The notes: a model not told the origin generated them from the sequence alone. Positions 18,622 through 28,560 are shown, numbered from the stretch's first letter. The stretch: DNA of 45,087 bases from Thermoleophilia bacterium (GCA_026785685.1 JAJAZN010000238.1:1-45087); one strand, 5' to 3'. Program-made: numbers and translations.

Positions 18622-19503
18622 ATGCTCGGCGAGGTTCTCACCGCAATCGCTACGCCGTTCGCGGCAGACGGTTCGGTCGAGCTCGAGCGGTTCCGGGCGC
18701 TCTGCCGTCATCTCGTCGAGAACGGCTCCGACGGCGTGGTCGTGACCGGGACGACGGGCGAGGCTCCGACGCTCTCTGACGACGAGCGGTTCGCGCTCTA
18801 CGAGGTCGCCCTCGACGAGATCGGCTCGACGCACACGGTCGTCGCCGGAACGGGCACGTACGACACGGCACATTCGGTGCATCTCACGGAGCGGGCGCAC
18901 GAGATCGGCGTCCACGGCTTCCTCGTCGTGACGCCGTACTACAACAAGCCGCCCCAGCGCGGGATCGTGGCGCACGTCGAGACGATCGCGGCTGTCACCG
19001 ATCGGCCGGTCGTGTTCTATGACATCCCCAGCCGCGTGGTCGTCGATGCGGAGCCCGGAACGATCTCGGCGCTCGCGGCGATCGAGAACGTCCGTGGCGT
19101 CAAGCAGGCGAAGCCATCGCTCGATGCTGCCCGCCATGTCGTCGCGTGCGACCTCGATCTCTACGCCGGTGACGACGATCTCGTCCATCCGTTCCTGGAG
19201 GTTGGAGGCGTCGGGGGAATCTGCGTGCACACCCACGTTGTCGGGCCGCAGGTCAAGGAGATGATCACGCGGTATCGCGACGGAGAGACCGAGGAGGCAC
19301 GTCGGATCGACGAGCAGCTTCGTCCTGCGATCGACCTCCTCCGCGTGCAGACGAACCCCATCGCGATCAAGACGGCGATGAACCTGCTCGGCCACGAGCT
19401 TGGCGGCTTCCGGCTCCCGCTCGTCGAGGCGACGCCCGAGGAGGAAGCTGCCGTCCGCAGCTGCCTCGAGCGGCTCGGGTTGCTGCAGCCGATCGCGGCC
19501 TGA
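18622..19503 (+). CDS. dapA: 4-hydroxy-tetrahydrodipicolinate synthase
   Basis: GVVVTGTTGEAPTLSDDERFALYE, VVTPYYNKPPQRGIVAHVE, VVFYDIPSR, GVKQAKPS. Confidence 0.95.
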   Translation: MLGEVLTAIATPFAADGSVELERFRALCRHLVENGSDGVVVTGTTGEAPTLSDDERFALYEVALDEIGSTHTVVAGTGTYDTAHSVHLTERAHEIGVHGFLVVTPYYNKPPQRGIVAHVETIAAVTDRPVVFYDIPSRVVVDAEPGTISALAAIENVRGVKQAKPSLDAARHVVACDLDLYAGDDDLVHPFLEVGGVGGICVHTHVVGPQVKEMITRYRDGETEEARRIDEQLRPAIDLLRVQTNPIAIKTAMNLLGHELGGFRLPLVEATPEEEAAVRSCLERLGLLQPIAA

Positions 19504-19565
19504 CGGGATCGAGGTCCGGGCGACAGGCCGAAGCCTGGCGCCACCTACCCGTACACTGCGCCACG

Positions 19566-21215
19566 ATGAGCGACACACTCCGCATCATTCCGCTCGGTGG
19601 GCTCGGCGAGGTCGGGAAGAACATGACCCTGTACGAGTTCGACGGACAGCGGATCCTGATCGACGCAGGGCTCGCCTTCCCGCGTGACGAGCACCTCGGC
19701 GTCGACCTCGTGCTCCCCGACTTCTCGCATCTCGAAGATCGCCCGCTGCTCGCGATCGTGCTCACGCACGGCCACGAGGATCACGTCGGCGCACTGCCTT
19801 ACGTCTTGCGCGAGGTCGAGGCCGGCCAGGTGATCGGCACCAAGCTGACGCTCGCGATGGTGAAGTCGAAACTCGACGAACACAAGCTCGGCGCGTCGAC
19901 GACCCTGCGCGAGGCGGATCCCGACGGGGACGGGATCCAGCTCGGCCCGTTCAAGCTCGAGTTCGTCCGGATGGCCCACTCGATTCCCGACTGCGTCGCC
20001 ATCGTGGTCGAGACGCCCGCGGGTCGGGTGCTCCACACGGGCGACTGGAAGCTCGACCACACCCCCGTCGACGGGCTCAAGACCGACGTGGGCAAGCTCG
20101 CCTCGCTGGGCAATCGCGGCATCGACCTGATGCTCGGCGACTCGACCAATGCGGAGCGCCCGGGCATGACGGGCTCGGAGCGCCTCGTGGGAGAGGCTTT
20201 CCGGCAGCTGATCCCGATGCGCACCGGCCGGATCCTCGTGGCGAGCTTCGCATCGAATATCCATCGCATGCAGCAAGCGGCGGAAGTCGCATTCGAGAAC
20301 GACCGCAAGGTGGCGCTCGTGGGGCGCTCGATGGTCAAGAACATGAATATCGCCCGGAACCTCGGCTACGTGAACCTGCCGGAGGACTCGCTGATCTCTC
20401 CCAAGGAGGCAATGAATCTCGCGCCCGATCGGGTCATGTTCCTCTGCACAGGCAGTCAGGGCGAGCCGATGTCCGCACTCACGCGGATCGCCTACGGCGA
20501 TCACCAGAACGTCGAGGTCGAGCGCGGCGATACCGTGATCATCTCGGCGAAGCCAGTCCCCGGGAACGAGCTTCACGTTCACGACTCGATCAACCGCCTG
20601 GCGCGTCTCGGAGCCGAGGTTCTGCACGAGGAGATCGCACCGGTCCATGTCTCGGGCCATGCCTGCTCCGAGGAGCTGCGAACCCTGCTCGCCCTGGTGC
20701 GGCCGAAAGCGTTGATGCCGATCCACGGCGAGTATCGAATGCTCGCTGCCCACGCGAAGCTCGGCCGCGATGCCGGCATTCCGGCCAACGCAATCGTGAT
20801 CGCCGAGAACGGCTCCGTCGTCGAGCTCACCCCCCGCGGGGTCGCCATCGTCGATCAGATCCCCGCAGGCGTCACGTTCGTCGACGGCCTCGGCGTCGGT
20901 GACGTCCAGGATGTCGCGCTCCGCGACCGGCGCCGGCTCTCCGAGGACGGTGTGCTGATCATCGTCACCACGGTCGCCCTCTCCGACGGAGGCGAGATCG
21001 CACCGCCCGAGCTGATCTTCCGTGGGTTCGGCGACGACGAGGAGCTGCTCGAGGAGTTGCGTGACGAGGCCGATCGGATTGCGGAGGAGCTCGCGGAGGA
21101 CGGTATTACCGAGATCAAGCTCCTGCAGGAGCACATGCACGACGGGATCGCCAAGCTCGTGTACTCACGCACCCGTCGGCGCCCGATGATCCTGCCCGTG
21201 GTGATCGAAGTCTGA
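19566..21215 (+). CDS. rnj: Ribonuclease J
   Basis: LRIIPLGGLGEVGKNMTLYEFDGQRILIDAGLAFPRDEHLGVDLVLPDF, LTHGHEDHVGALPYVL, GDSTNAERPGMTGSE, PIHGEYRMLAAHAKLG. Confidence 0.97.
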   Translation: MSDTLRIIPLGGLGEVGKNMTLYEFDGQRILIDAGLAFPRDEHLGVDLVLPDFSHLEDRPLLAIVLTHGHEDHVGALPYVLREVEAGQVIGTKLTLAMVKSKLDEHKLGASTTLREADPDGDGIQLGPFKLEFVRMAHSIPDCVAIVVETPAGRVLHTGDWKLDHTPVDGLKTDVGKLASLGNRGIDLMLGDSTNAERPGMTGSERLVGEAFRQLIPMRTGRILVASFASNIHRMQQAAEVAFENDRKVALVGRSMVKNMNIARNLGYVNLPEDSLISPKEAMNLAPDRVMFLCTGSQGEPMSALTRIAYGDHQNVEVERGDTVIISAKPVPGNELHVHDSINRLARLGAEVLHEEIAPVHVSGHACSEELRTLLALVRPKALMPIHGEYRMLAAHAKLGRDAGIPANAIVIAENGSVVELTPRGVAIVDQIPAGVTFVDGLGVGDVQDVALRDRRRLSEDGVLIIVTTVALSDGGEIAPPELIFRGFGDDEELLEELRDEADRIAEELAEDGITEIKLLQEHMHDGIAKLVYSRTRRRPMILPVVIEV

Positions 21216-21217
21216 GC

Positions 21218-21769
21218 ATGACGACGCCACCGCAACCCGGGTGGTGTGACGTGATCTCCGAGTATGCCGCGACCGAGCAGACCGCTCGGAGGCTCACGGA
21301 GCAACTCCGCGCTTGCGAGGCTGCGGCTCTCGCGTTCTGTCGGCTGCTCGAGAAGTGGCATCGTGGAGATGCGATCCCCGCGACGGCCGGCGGTCGTGAG
21401 GCGGCTCTCCGCCATGCCGCAGACCGGATCGAGACGGCTCTGGCCGGGCTCGAGGCTCCACTCTCGCGCTACCTCCTCGAGCTCGAGCCGGAGCGGGCAG
21501 AGGGGCGCTCCTGGTATGGCGGGCCCGGCGCGGGAGAACTCGTCGAGTGGCGCCCTGTCCTCGACCGGGCAGGAGTCCACGCGTGTCCGAACCGTGTCGC
21601 GGCGGCCTACCTCGAGCTGGCGGTGCTGGTTCGCGCGCTCGAGGGACTCGCGGACGCGGCGCGCCTCGACAGCGCGCCGGACAGATCGTCGCTCTGGGCA
21701 GGCCTCTTCGACCTGCGCGACACGCTCCTCGGCTCGACCGTCGACGACCTCCGCGTCCTCGCCGCCTGA
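21218..21769 (+). CDS. Hypothetical protein (helical)
   Basis: 183-aa ORF beginning 3 nt after the rnj stop, no recognised family. Confidence 0.7.
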   Translation: MTTPPQPGWCDVISEYAATEQTARRLTEQLRACEAAALAFCRLLEKWHRGDAIPATAGGREAALRHAADRIETALAGLEAPLSRYLLELEPERAEGRSWYGGPGAGELVEWRPVLDRAGVHACPNRVAAAYLELAVLVRALEGLADAARLDSAPDRSSLWAGLFDLRDTLLGSTVDDLRVLAA

Positions 21770-21815
21770 GCTCGGTGGCCGGCTTCAGCCGGTCGCCCGG
21801 GTTACCCTGGTGTGG

Positions 21816-22633
21816 ATGCTCGCTCCCAGGATCACGGTCGTCGGCTCGATCAACCTCGATCTCGTCGTGCGCTGCCACACGCTGCCACGACCAGGAGAGA
21901 CGATCAGCGGCGCGACCTTCGAGCGCTTCCCGGGTGGCAAGGGCGCGAATCAGGCTGTTGCCTGCGCGCGCCTCGGCGCGACGGTGCGAATGGTCGGAGC
22001 CGTGGGCCGCGACGCATTCGCGGACGAAGCGCTCGCCGGGCTCCGCGACGCAGGAGTCGAGCTCGACCTACGAGCGGTCGACGCGCCCACCGGAATCGCG
22101 CTGATCACGGTCGACGCGGAGGGTGAGACCACGATCGTCGTCTCACCTGGAGCGAATGCTCGCCTCGAGGACTTCGAGCTTCCCCCGGCGGACGCCGTGC
22201 TCTGCCAGCAGGAGATCCCCGACGAGGCGGTCGTCGCCGCCTGGGAGCAGGCATCTGGATTGTTCTGCCTCAACGCCGCACCGGCGCGCCGGATCGCCGT
22301 TAACCCCGACCTGGCGATCGTCAATCGCTTCGAGCATGATGCGCTCGCACGCACAGACGGGCTCGTGGCACTGACGCTCGGCGCGGAGGGAGCGGTGCTG
22401 CTCGAGGATGGGGAGGAGGTTGCGCGCGCGAAACCTCCGTGCGTCGACGTCGTGACGGCACCGCGGCGGGCGACGCGTTCGCCGCGTGCCTCGTCGTCTC
22501 GCTCCTCGAGGGCCGAGACGAGGAGGAGGCTTTGTTCCGTGCCTGCGCTGCCGGCGCGCTCGCCGTCTCGCGCCTCGGCGCTCAACCGTCGCTCCCGACG
22601 GCGGCAGAGATCGACGCGATACTCCGCCCATGA
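21816..22633 (+). pseudogene. rbsK: Ribokinase/PfkB family kinase, apparent 1-nt deletion near 22449-22454
   Basis: Frame 1: ITVVGSINLDLVVRCHTLPRPGETISGATFERFPGGKGANQAVACARLGATVRMVGAVGRDAFADEALAGL...PPCVDVV; then the -1 frame: DGTAAGDAFAACLVVSLLEGRDEEEALFRACAAGALAVSRLGAQPSLPTAAEIDAILRP. Confidence 0.85.
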
Positions 22634-23568
22634 GCACAACGCCCCCCGCCATTCCGATCATCCTCGACTGCGATCCCGGGCACGACGACGCGATCGCGCT
22701 CCTGCTCACGCTCGCGAGCCCCGAGGTCGAGTTGCTCGGCGTCACGACCGTGCACGGCAACCAGACCCTCGAGAAGACGACCGCGAACGCACTGCGTGTC
22801 CTCGACCTCGTGGAGCGCGGTGACGTCTCCGTTGCCGCTGGCGCGGATCGCCCGCTCGTTCGCGACCTCACGGTTGCGTCCCACGTCCACGGCGAGAGTG
22901 GTCTCGACGGCCCCACACTTCCGCCGGCCGGACGAGCCGCGCTCGATGAGCACGCCGTCGACTACATGGAGCGCACCATCGCCGCGAGCGCCGTGCCAGT
23001 GACGCTCGTTCCCACAGGTCCGTTGACGAACATCGCGCTCCTTCTCGAACGAACGGGCGGCGCCAACGTCGAGCGGATCGTCTTGATGGGTGGCGCCATC
23101 GCCGAGGGGAACATGACGCCGGCAGCGGAGTTCAACATCTGGGCCGACCCCGAGGCCGCGCAGGTCGTCTTCTCGGCCCCGATCGCGACAACGATGATCG
23201 GGCTCGACGTCACGCACAGAGCCGTCACCACTCCTGCACTGCAGGAACGCCTCGCCGCGACGGGGCCGGTTGGAGCATTCGTCGCCGATCTGGTCGCATT
23301 CTTCGCCGTCTACCACCGGGAGACGTATGGGTGGGACGGTGCGCCGATCCATGACGCGGTCGCCGTGGCGCACGTGATTCGCCCGGGGCTCGTGACCACG
23401 GTCGACCGCAATGTCGAGGTCGAGCTCGGCTCCGAGCTCTGTCGCGGTCGGACGGTCGTCGATCTGTGGCGAAGGACAGGAGGACTGCCAAATGCAGACG
23501 TTGGTGTCGACCTCGACGACGTCGGATTCTTCGAGCTACTCGTCGAACGGATCGGGAGGTTGCCATGA
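22630..23568 (+). CDS. Inosine-uridine-type nucleoside hydrolase
   Basis: IPIILDCDPGHDDAIALLLTLASPEVELLGVTTVHGNQTLEKTT, LVPTGPLTNIALLLE, GNMTPAAEFNIWADPEAAQVVF. Confidence 0.95.
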   Translation: MSTTPPAIPIILDCDPGHDDAIALLLTLASPEVELLGVTTVHGNQTLEKTTANALRVLDLVERGDVSVAAGADRPLVRDLTVASHVHGESGLDGPTLPPAGRAALDEHAVDYMERTIAASAVPVTLVPTGPLTNIALLLERTGGANVERIVLMGGAIAEGNMTPAAEFNIWADPEAAQVVFSAPIATTMIGLDVTHRAVTTPALQERLAATGPVGAFVADLVAFFAVYHRETYGWDGAPIHDAVAVAHVIRPGLVTTVDRNVEVELGSELCRGRTVVDLWRRTGGLPNADVGVDLDDVGFFELLVERIGRLP

Positions 23569-24041
23569 GTGATGTCGTCGTTTTCGTCGAAGTGCCGTCG
23601 GGGTCGCGGAACAAGTACGAGCTGGACGAGGAGCTCGGTGGGATCGTGCTGGACCGAAGGCTCTTCACCTCGATGAGCTATCCGGCCGACTATGGCTTCA
23701 TCGAGGGCACGATGGGGGAGGACGGCGACCCGCTCGATGCGCTCGTCCTCGTTGGCGAGCCGACGTTTCCCGGCTGCCGGATCCGCGTGCGCGTTGTCGG
23801 TGTCTTCCACATGACCGACGAGAAAGGCCCCGACGAGAAGGTAATCTGCGTTCCGCTCAAGGACCCCGCGTGGATGCGCGTGAGTGACATCCACGACATC
23901 CCGCCCGAGTTCCGCGACGAGATCGAGCACTTCTTCCAGGTCTACAAGGATCTCGAGGAGGGAAAGACCGAGACCCGTGGATTCGGGAATCGCGCCGATG
24001 CCGAGCTGATCATCGAGCGGGCGCGCGCCCGGGCCTCTTGA
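23565..24041 (+). CDS. ppa: Inorganic pyrophosphatase
   Basis: VVFVEVPSGSRNKYELDEELGGIVLDRRLFTSMSYPADYGFIEGTMGEDGDPLDALVLV. Confidence 0.97.
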   Translation: MSDVVVFVEVPSGSRNKYELDEELGGIVLDRRLFTSMSYPADYGFIEGTMGEDGDPLDALVLVGEPTFPGCRIRVRVVGVFHMTDEKGPDEKVICVPLKDPAWMRVSDIHDIPPEFRDEIEHFFQVYKDLEEGKTETRGFGNRADAELIIERARARAS

Positions 24042-24072
24042 TCCTTTACACCGTTCAAGGTACCATTCCACC

Positions 24073-24339
24073 ATGGCGTTGAACATCAAGGATCCGGAGA
24101 CCGAGCGTCTCGCGACCGAGCTCGCCGCGCTAACCGGTGAGACGAAGACCCGCGCCGTCAGGGTCGCGCTCGAGGAACGAGCGGAGCGGCTCGGGCACCG
24201 CGAGAGTGCCGGAGCACGGATGCTGCGAGTGCTGGAGGAGGAGATCTGGCCGCAGATTCCGGCGGAGCTGCGAGGGCGCCCGCCGTTGAGCAAAGCCGAA
24301 CGTGAGGCGATCCTCGGCTACGGCCCGGATGGCGTGTGA
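24073..24339 (+). CDS. VapB-like type II antitoxin
   Basis: MALNIKDPETERLATELAALTGETKTRAVRVALEERAERLG; ATG/GTG overlap with downstream PIN toxin. Confidence 0.85.
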   Translation: MALNIKDPETERLATELAALTGETKTRAVRVALEERAERLGHRESAGARMLRVLEEEIWPQIPAELRGRPPLSKAEREAILGYGPDGV

Positions 24340-24722
24340 TTCTCGACTCGTCCGCCGTCGTTGCCGTTGTGCTCGGGGAGGCCGGATATGAAGTGCTGCG
24401 TCAGAGGATCGTGCGTGCTGCTTCGGTCGGGATAGGAGCTCCAACGCTGCTCGAAAGCGAGCTCGTGCTGACCGGCCGAATGGGGGAGGCAGCAAGAGCG
24501 CAACTTCTCACTCTCGTGACGGATGGGAACGTCGCCGTCCTCCCGTTCGACGAGGAGCACTGGCGCGAGGCTGGCAGCGCCTTCCTTCGCTTCGGCAAAG
24601 GGCGGCACCCGGCCGGGCTGAACTACGGCGATTGCATGACCTACGCGACAGCGCGGCTCGCTCACGAACCACTCCTCTGTCTCGGCAACGACTTCGCGCA
24701 GACGGATATCGAGCTCGCATAG
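24336..24722 (+). CDS. VapC-like PIN domain toxin
   Basis: MILDSSAVVAVVLGEAGYEVLRQRI...APTLLESELVL...LNYGDCMTYATARLAHEPLLCLGNDFAQTDI. Confidence 0.92.
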   Translation: MILDSSAVVAVVLGEAGYEVLRQRIVRAASVGIGAPTLLESELVLTGRMGEAARAQLLTLVTDGNVAVLPFDEEHWREAGSAFLRFGKGRHPAGLNYGDCMTYATARLAHEPLLCLGNDFAQTDIELA

Positions 24723-24750
24723 CCAGGGTTCGCCCGTCAGCGCAAGGCGA

Positions 24751-25119
24751 CTACACCGTCCGACCGACCTTCAGCCCGAACCAGACGGCGACAAGCCCTG
24801 CGGCGAGCGTCCCCAAGGCGTTCAGCCCGGCCTGCGCCGCGTGACCTTCCTCGAGCAGCCGGTACGTGTCGAGCGAGAACGTCGAGAACGTCGTGTAGGC
24901 GCCGAGAAACCCGGTGACGACGGCCGCGCGCACCCATGACTCCTCGAATCGCGGTTCGAGCGCCTCGACGGCGAAGCCGGTCAGGAACGCTCCCGTGATG
25001 TTGACCACGAGGATGCCCCAGGGGAAGGCCCCGGCTCGGCGGCCGACGAGCTCGTCCAGTCCGTAACGCGCCACCGCACCCAGTGCGCCGGCAACGGCGA
25101 TCCCGATCACGACAGGCAT
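24751..25119 (-). CDS. crcB: Fluoride efflux transporter CrcB/Fluc
   Basis: MPVVIGIAVAGALGAVARYGLDELVGRRAGAFPWGILVVNITGAFLTGF...GFLGAYTTFSTFSLDTYRLLEEG. Confidence 0.95.
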   Translation of the reverse strand: MPVVIGIAVAGALGAVARYGLDELVGRRAGAFPWGILVVNITGAFLTGFAVEALEPRFEESWVRAAVVTGFLGAYTTFSTFSLDTYRLLEEGHAAQAGLNALGTLAAGLVAVWFGLKVGRTV

Positions 25120-25161
25120 GTGCGGAGGATACGGGACGCTGCCGCAGAAGCTGCAAGCCCA

Positions 25162-27426
25162 ATGCCTCGTACAAGCAAGAAGCCCGCGCGTCGGGCCACA
25201 CGTACGCCGCGCGCGACGTCGAGACCACGTTCGGCTGCCAAGCCACGTACCTCTGCCCGCGCGGCTACCCGGACGGCAAAGACCCGATCGCATCACCATC
25301 CCGAACTGTGGGGACTCGGGATGGTCGCGGTCGGTGCCTTCCTCGCCACGCTGCTGTGGCTCGGCTGGGACGGTGGTGCGGTCGGCGAGAAGACCGCTGA
25401 CGGGCTCCATCGCGCCTTCGGGGCTGCGTCCTACGTCGTTCCGCTGGTTCTCCTCGGCCTGGGCGGGCTCATGCTCGTGCGCAGCAAGATCGTCGACCTG
25501 AAGCCCTTCCGCACCGGTCTCGTGATCGGCGCCTTCGGCCTCATGCTCGCGCTCGGACGCGACCAGGGCGGGATGATCGGAGGTGGTCTCGCGAGCGGCC
25601 TCGCGAACTTCGTGGGCGAGACGGGCGTGCTCATCGTCGGTATCGCGCTCGTCCTTGCCGGCACGCTGCTCTTCACCGGCGGCTCGGCCGGCGCGATCCT
25701 CCGGACCTCAGGCGGCGCCATGCGGCGCGCAGGCGGGGCGGCGCGGCGATCGTTCGACGGTTTCGAGATGCCCGACTTCGGTGGCTCGGACGACCTCGAC
25801 GACGACTTCGACGAGGTGGAGCAGCGCAAGCCGATCGTCGATGCTGCGAAGGCCTATCCGGACGTGATCGAGCCGATCGCGACGTCCGCGGAGTCACCGC
25901 AGCTCGTCATGCACTCCGACGAGCGCGCTCCCGATGCAGTGACTGCCGGCGACGCCTACGAGGAGATCGCGTTCGACAGCGCCACGGGTGTCGAGTATCG
26001 CCTGCCGGACAGGGCGCTTCTCAAGCCCTCACCGGCCGTGAAGGGCGACGGCGGTGTGCAGAGCGCGAAGACCGCCGAGCAGCTCGTGCAGACGTTGTCG
26101 CACTTCGGGGTCGATGCCACGATCGTCGGTCAGATCGCCGGCCCCCGGGTCGTGCGCTACGAGCTCCAGCTCGCGCCCGGAACGAAGGTCTCGAAGGTCG
26201 CAGGGCTCAAGGACGACCTCTCGTACGCGCTCGCCACGACCGAGATTCGCATTCTTGCCCCGATCCCCGGCAAGCAGGCGGTGGGAGTCGAAGTACCGAA
26301 CCTCTCGCCGAAGCTCGTCACGCTCGGTGACATCTTTGGAGACATGCCCGGCCAGGCGAGCCCGCTCTCAGTGTGGCTCGGCAAGGACATTTCGGGCAAC
26401 GCCGTGTGGACAGACCTGGCGCGCATGCCGCACCTCCTGATTGCCGGGACAACTGGCTCGGGTAAGTCGGGCTGTATCAACACGCTCCTCACGTCGATCC
26501 TTCTCCGCTCGACGCCGGATGAGGTCCGGATGATCCTGATCGACCCGAAGCGGATCGAGCTCAACTACTACGTGTCGATTCCGCACCTGCTGACGCCGGT
26601 CGTCTCTAACCCCAAGGAAGCCTCCGCCGTCCTGCAGAACGTGGTGGCCGAGATGGAGCGCCGCTACGAGCGGCTCTCGATTATCCGGGCGCGGAACCTG
26701 CCCGAGGCGAACCGCACCTTCAAGGCACGTGGAGAGGAGCCCCTTCCGTATCTCCTCGTGGTGATCGACGAGCTCGCCGACCTGATGATGGTCTCGCCCC
26801 AGGCTGTGGAGGACGCGATCATCCGGCTGGCCCAGAAGTCGCGCGCGGTTGGCATCCACCTCGTGCTCGCAACACAACGACCGTCGGTCGACGTGATCAC
26901 GGGCATGATCAAGGCGAACGTCCCTTCGAGGATCGCGTTCGCCGTCTCGAGCCAGACGGCCTCCCGCGTGATCCTCGACACCTCCGGAGCGGAGAGCCTG
27001 CTCGGGCAGGGCGACATGCTTTTCAAGCCCCTCGGCACCTCGCGGATGCAGCGCGTCCAGGGCGCCTACGTTGCCGAGGAGGAGGTCGCGATGGTGGTCG
27101 AGCAGTGTCGCCGGCAGCGAGGACAGGTCCTCGACGAGAGCCTCCTGGAAGCACCGGAGACGTTCGCGGACGAGATGGCGGACGGAGGCCACGGCGAGTT
27201 CGATCCGGACGAGGATCCGTTGCTCGACAAGGCGACCGAGATCGTCGTCCAGACGCAGACCGCATCCGTCTCTCTCATCCAGCGTCGTCTGCGGGTCGGG
27301 TACACGCGCGCCGGACGTCTGATCGACATGCTCGAGCGTCGAGGCGTGATCTCCGGCTACGAGGGTTCGAAGCCGCGGCGCGTGTTGATCGAGCCGTCCG
27401 ACCTGCAAAGGATTTCCTCGGACTGA
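25162..27426 (+). CDS. ftsK: FtsK/SpoIIIE DNA translocase
   Basis: HLLIAGTTGSGKSGCINTLLTSILLRSTPDEVRMILIDPKRIELNYY, LATQRPSVDVITGMIKANVPSRIAFAVSSQTASRVILD; C-terminal gamma winged helix. Confidence 0.97.
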   Translation: MPRTSKKPARRATRTPRATSRPRSAAKPRTSARAATRTAKTRSHHHPELWGLGMVAVGAFLATLLWLGWDGGAVGEKTADGLHRAFGAASYVVPLVLLGLGGLMLVRSKIVDLKPFRTGLVIGAFGLMLALGRDQGGMIGGGLASGLANFVGETGVLIVGIALVLAGTLLFTGGSAGAILRTSGGAMRRAGGAARRSFDGFEMPDFGGSDDLDDDFDEVEQRKPIVDAAKAYPDVIEPIATSAESPQLVMHSDERAPDAVTAGDAYEEIAFDSATGVEYRLPDRALLKPSPAVKGDGGVQSAKTAEQLVQTLSHFGVDATIVGQIAGPRVVRYELQLAPGTKVSKVAGLKDDLSYALATTEIRILAPIPGKQAVGVEVPNLSPKLVTLGDIFGDMPGQASPLSVWLGKDISGNAVWTDLARMPHLLIAGTTGSGKSGCINTLLTSILLRSTPDEVRMILIDPKRIELNYYVSIPHLLTPVVSNPKEASAVLQNVVAEMERRYERLSIIRARNLPEANRTFKARGEEPLPYLLVVIDELADLMMVSPQAVEDAIIRLAQKSRAVGIHLVLATQRPSVDVITGMIKANVPSRIAFAVSSQTASRVILDTSGAESLLGQGDMLFKPLGTSRMQRVQGAYVAEEEVAMVVEQCRRQRGQVLDESLLEAPETFADEMADGGHGEFDPDEDPLLDKATEIVVQTQTASVSLIQRRLRVGYTRAGRLIDMLERRGVISGYEGSKPRRVLIEPSDLQRISSD

Positions 27427-27508
27427 ACACGTCGCTTACAACTTCCCGTTACGATCATTCGTCAAATAGAGGGAAGAGTTGGCAAACGACGAGTTTCAGG
27501 AGGATGGA

Positions 27509-28534
27509 GTGAGGAATCACAAGTTGAGGGCGCTGCTCACCGGCAGCATCGCGATCGTGTTGGTAGCAGCGGTCGCCGGAACCGGACTTGCGGCGGGCGG
27601 CAAGAAGGCGGCTGCAGGCGACACGTGTCTCGTCACCGACGTCGGTGGCCTGAACGACCGAAGTTTCAACCAGCTTGCCAACAAGGGTCGGCTCGATGGT
27701 GGGAAGGCGCTCGGCGTCAAGACGTCTGTGCTGCAGTCGTCGAAGGAGTCGGATTACATTCCCAACCTCCTCTCGTGCGTCCAGAGCGGAGCTGACCTGA
27801 CGATCGGCGTCGGCTTCCTCATGGCCGAGGCGGTCAACACGGTCGCGACGCGGTTCCCGAGCAGCAAGTTCGCGATCATCGACTACCGCTTCCAGGATCT
27901 CGCGGGCAAGCCGGCGAACACGCGCGGCATCCTCTTCCGTGAGCAGGAGGCCGGATACCTCTCAGGCTGGCTCGCGATCAAGACACTCATGTCGCAGAAG
28001 AAGCCGCTCGTGATCGGTGCCGTCGGTGGGTTCAAGATCCCGCCGGTCGACCGCTACATGGCGGGCTACAAGGCTGGCGCACAGGCCGCCAACCCGAAGG
28101 CCAAGGTGCTGCTCGGCTATGCGCAGAGCTTCACGGATCAGAGCAAGTGCAAGGAGCTGTCGCTCAACCACATCGCCGAGGGCTCGCAGGTCGAGTTCGG
28201 TGTTGCCGGCTCGTGCGGTCTCGGCTCCCTGTCTGCCGCGAAGGACAAGGGTCTCTGGGGCATCGGTGTCGACGCCGACCAGGGCTACCTCGGCGCGCAC
28301 ATGCTGACGAGCGCCGTCAAGCGTGTCGATGTCGGTGTCTCTCGCACCATGAAGCAGGCGAAGACCGGCACGTTCAAGGGCTTCGGCAACACGATCTTCT
28401 CGGTCCGCTCCGGTGGTATCGGACTCGGCAAGGTCTCGCCGAAGGTCCCGAAGGCGATCATCGCTGCCGAGAAGGTGCTCGAGAACAAAATCCGCACCGG
28501 CAAGGTGAAGGGCATTCCGACCGAAGTGAAGTAA
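27509..28534 (+). CDS. BMP family ABC transporter substrate-binding protein
   Basis: LVTDVGGLNDRSFNQLANKG...; GTG 27509 with aggagg RBS just upstream. Confidence 0.93.
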   Translation: MRNHKLRALLTGSIAIVLVAAVAGTGLAAGGKKAAAGDTCLVTDVGGLNDRSFNQLANKGRLDGGKALGVKTSVLQSSKESDYIPNLLSCVQSGADLTIGVGFLMAEAVNTVATRFPSSKFAIIDYRFQDLAGKPANTRGILFREQEAGYLSGWLAIKTLMSQKKPLVIGAVGGFKIPPVDRYMAGYKAGAQAANPKAKVLLGYAQSFTDQSKCKELSLNHIAEGSQVEFGVAGSCGLGSLSAAKDKGLWGIGVDADQGYLGAHMLTSAVKRVDVGVSRTMKQAKTGTFKGFGNTIFSVRSGGIGLGKVSPKVPKAIIAAEKVLENKIRTGKVKGIPTEVK

Positions 28535-28560
28535 TCGTCGATTCGAACGAAACGTGATGA

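Noticed and set aside
19545-21140. 531-aa antisense ORF over rnj
   Set aside because: Antiparallel shadow of RNase J; composition artefact.
22449-22460. Programmed -1 frameshift in the ribokinase gene
   Set aside because: No slippery heptamer (X XXY YYZ) at gtcgtgacggc and no obvious downstream pseudoknot seen; a deletion or sequencing error is simpler. Kept only as a frameshift observation.
25120-25161. Fluoride riboswitch upstream of crcB
   Set aside because: Only about 40 nt between divergent crcB and ftsK, and a TATCCT box 6 nt before the ATG implies a leaderless transcript; no crcB-motif core seen.
26368-27408. 346-aa antisense ORF over ftsK
   Set aside because: Shadow ORF opposite conserved FtsK motor domain.
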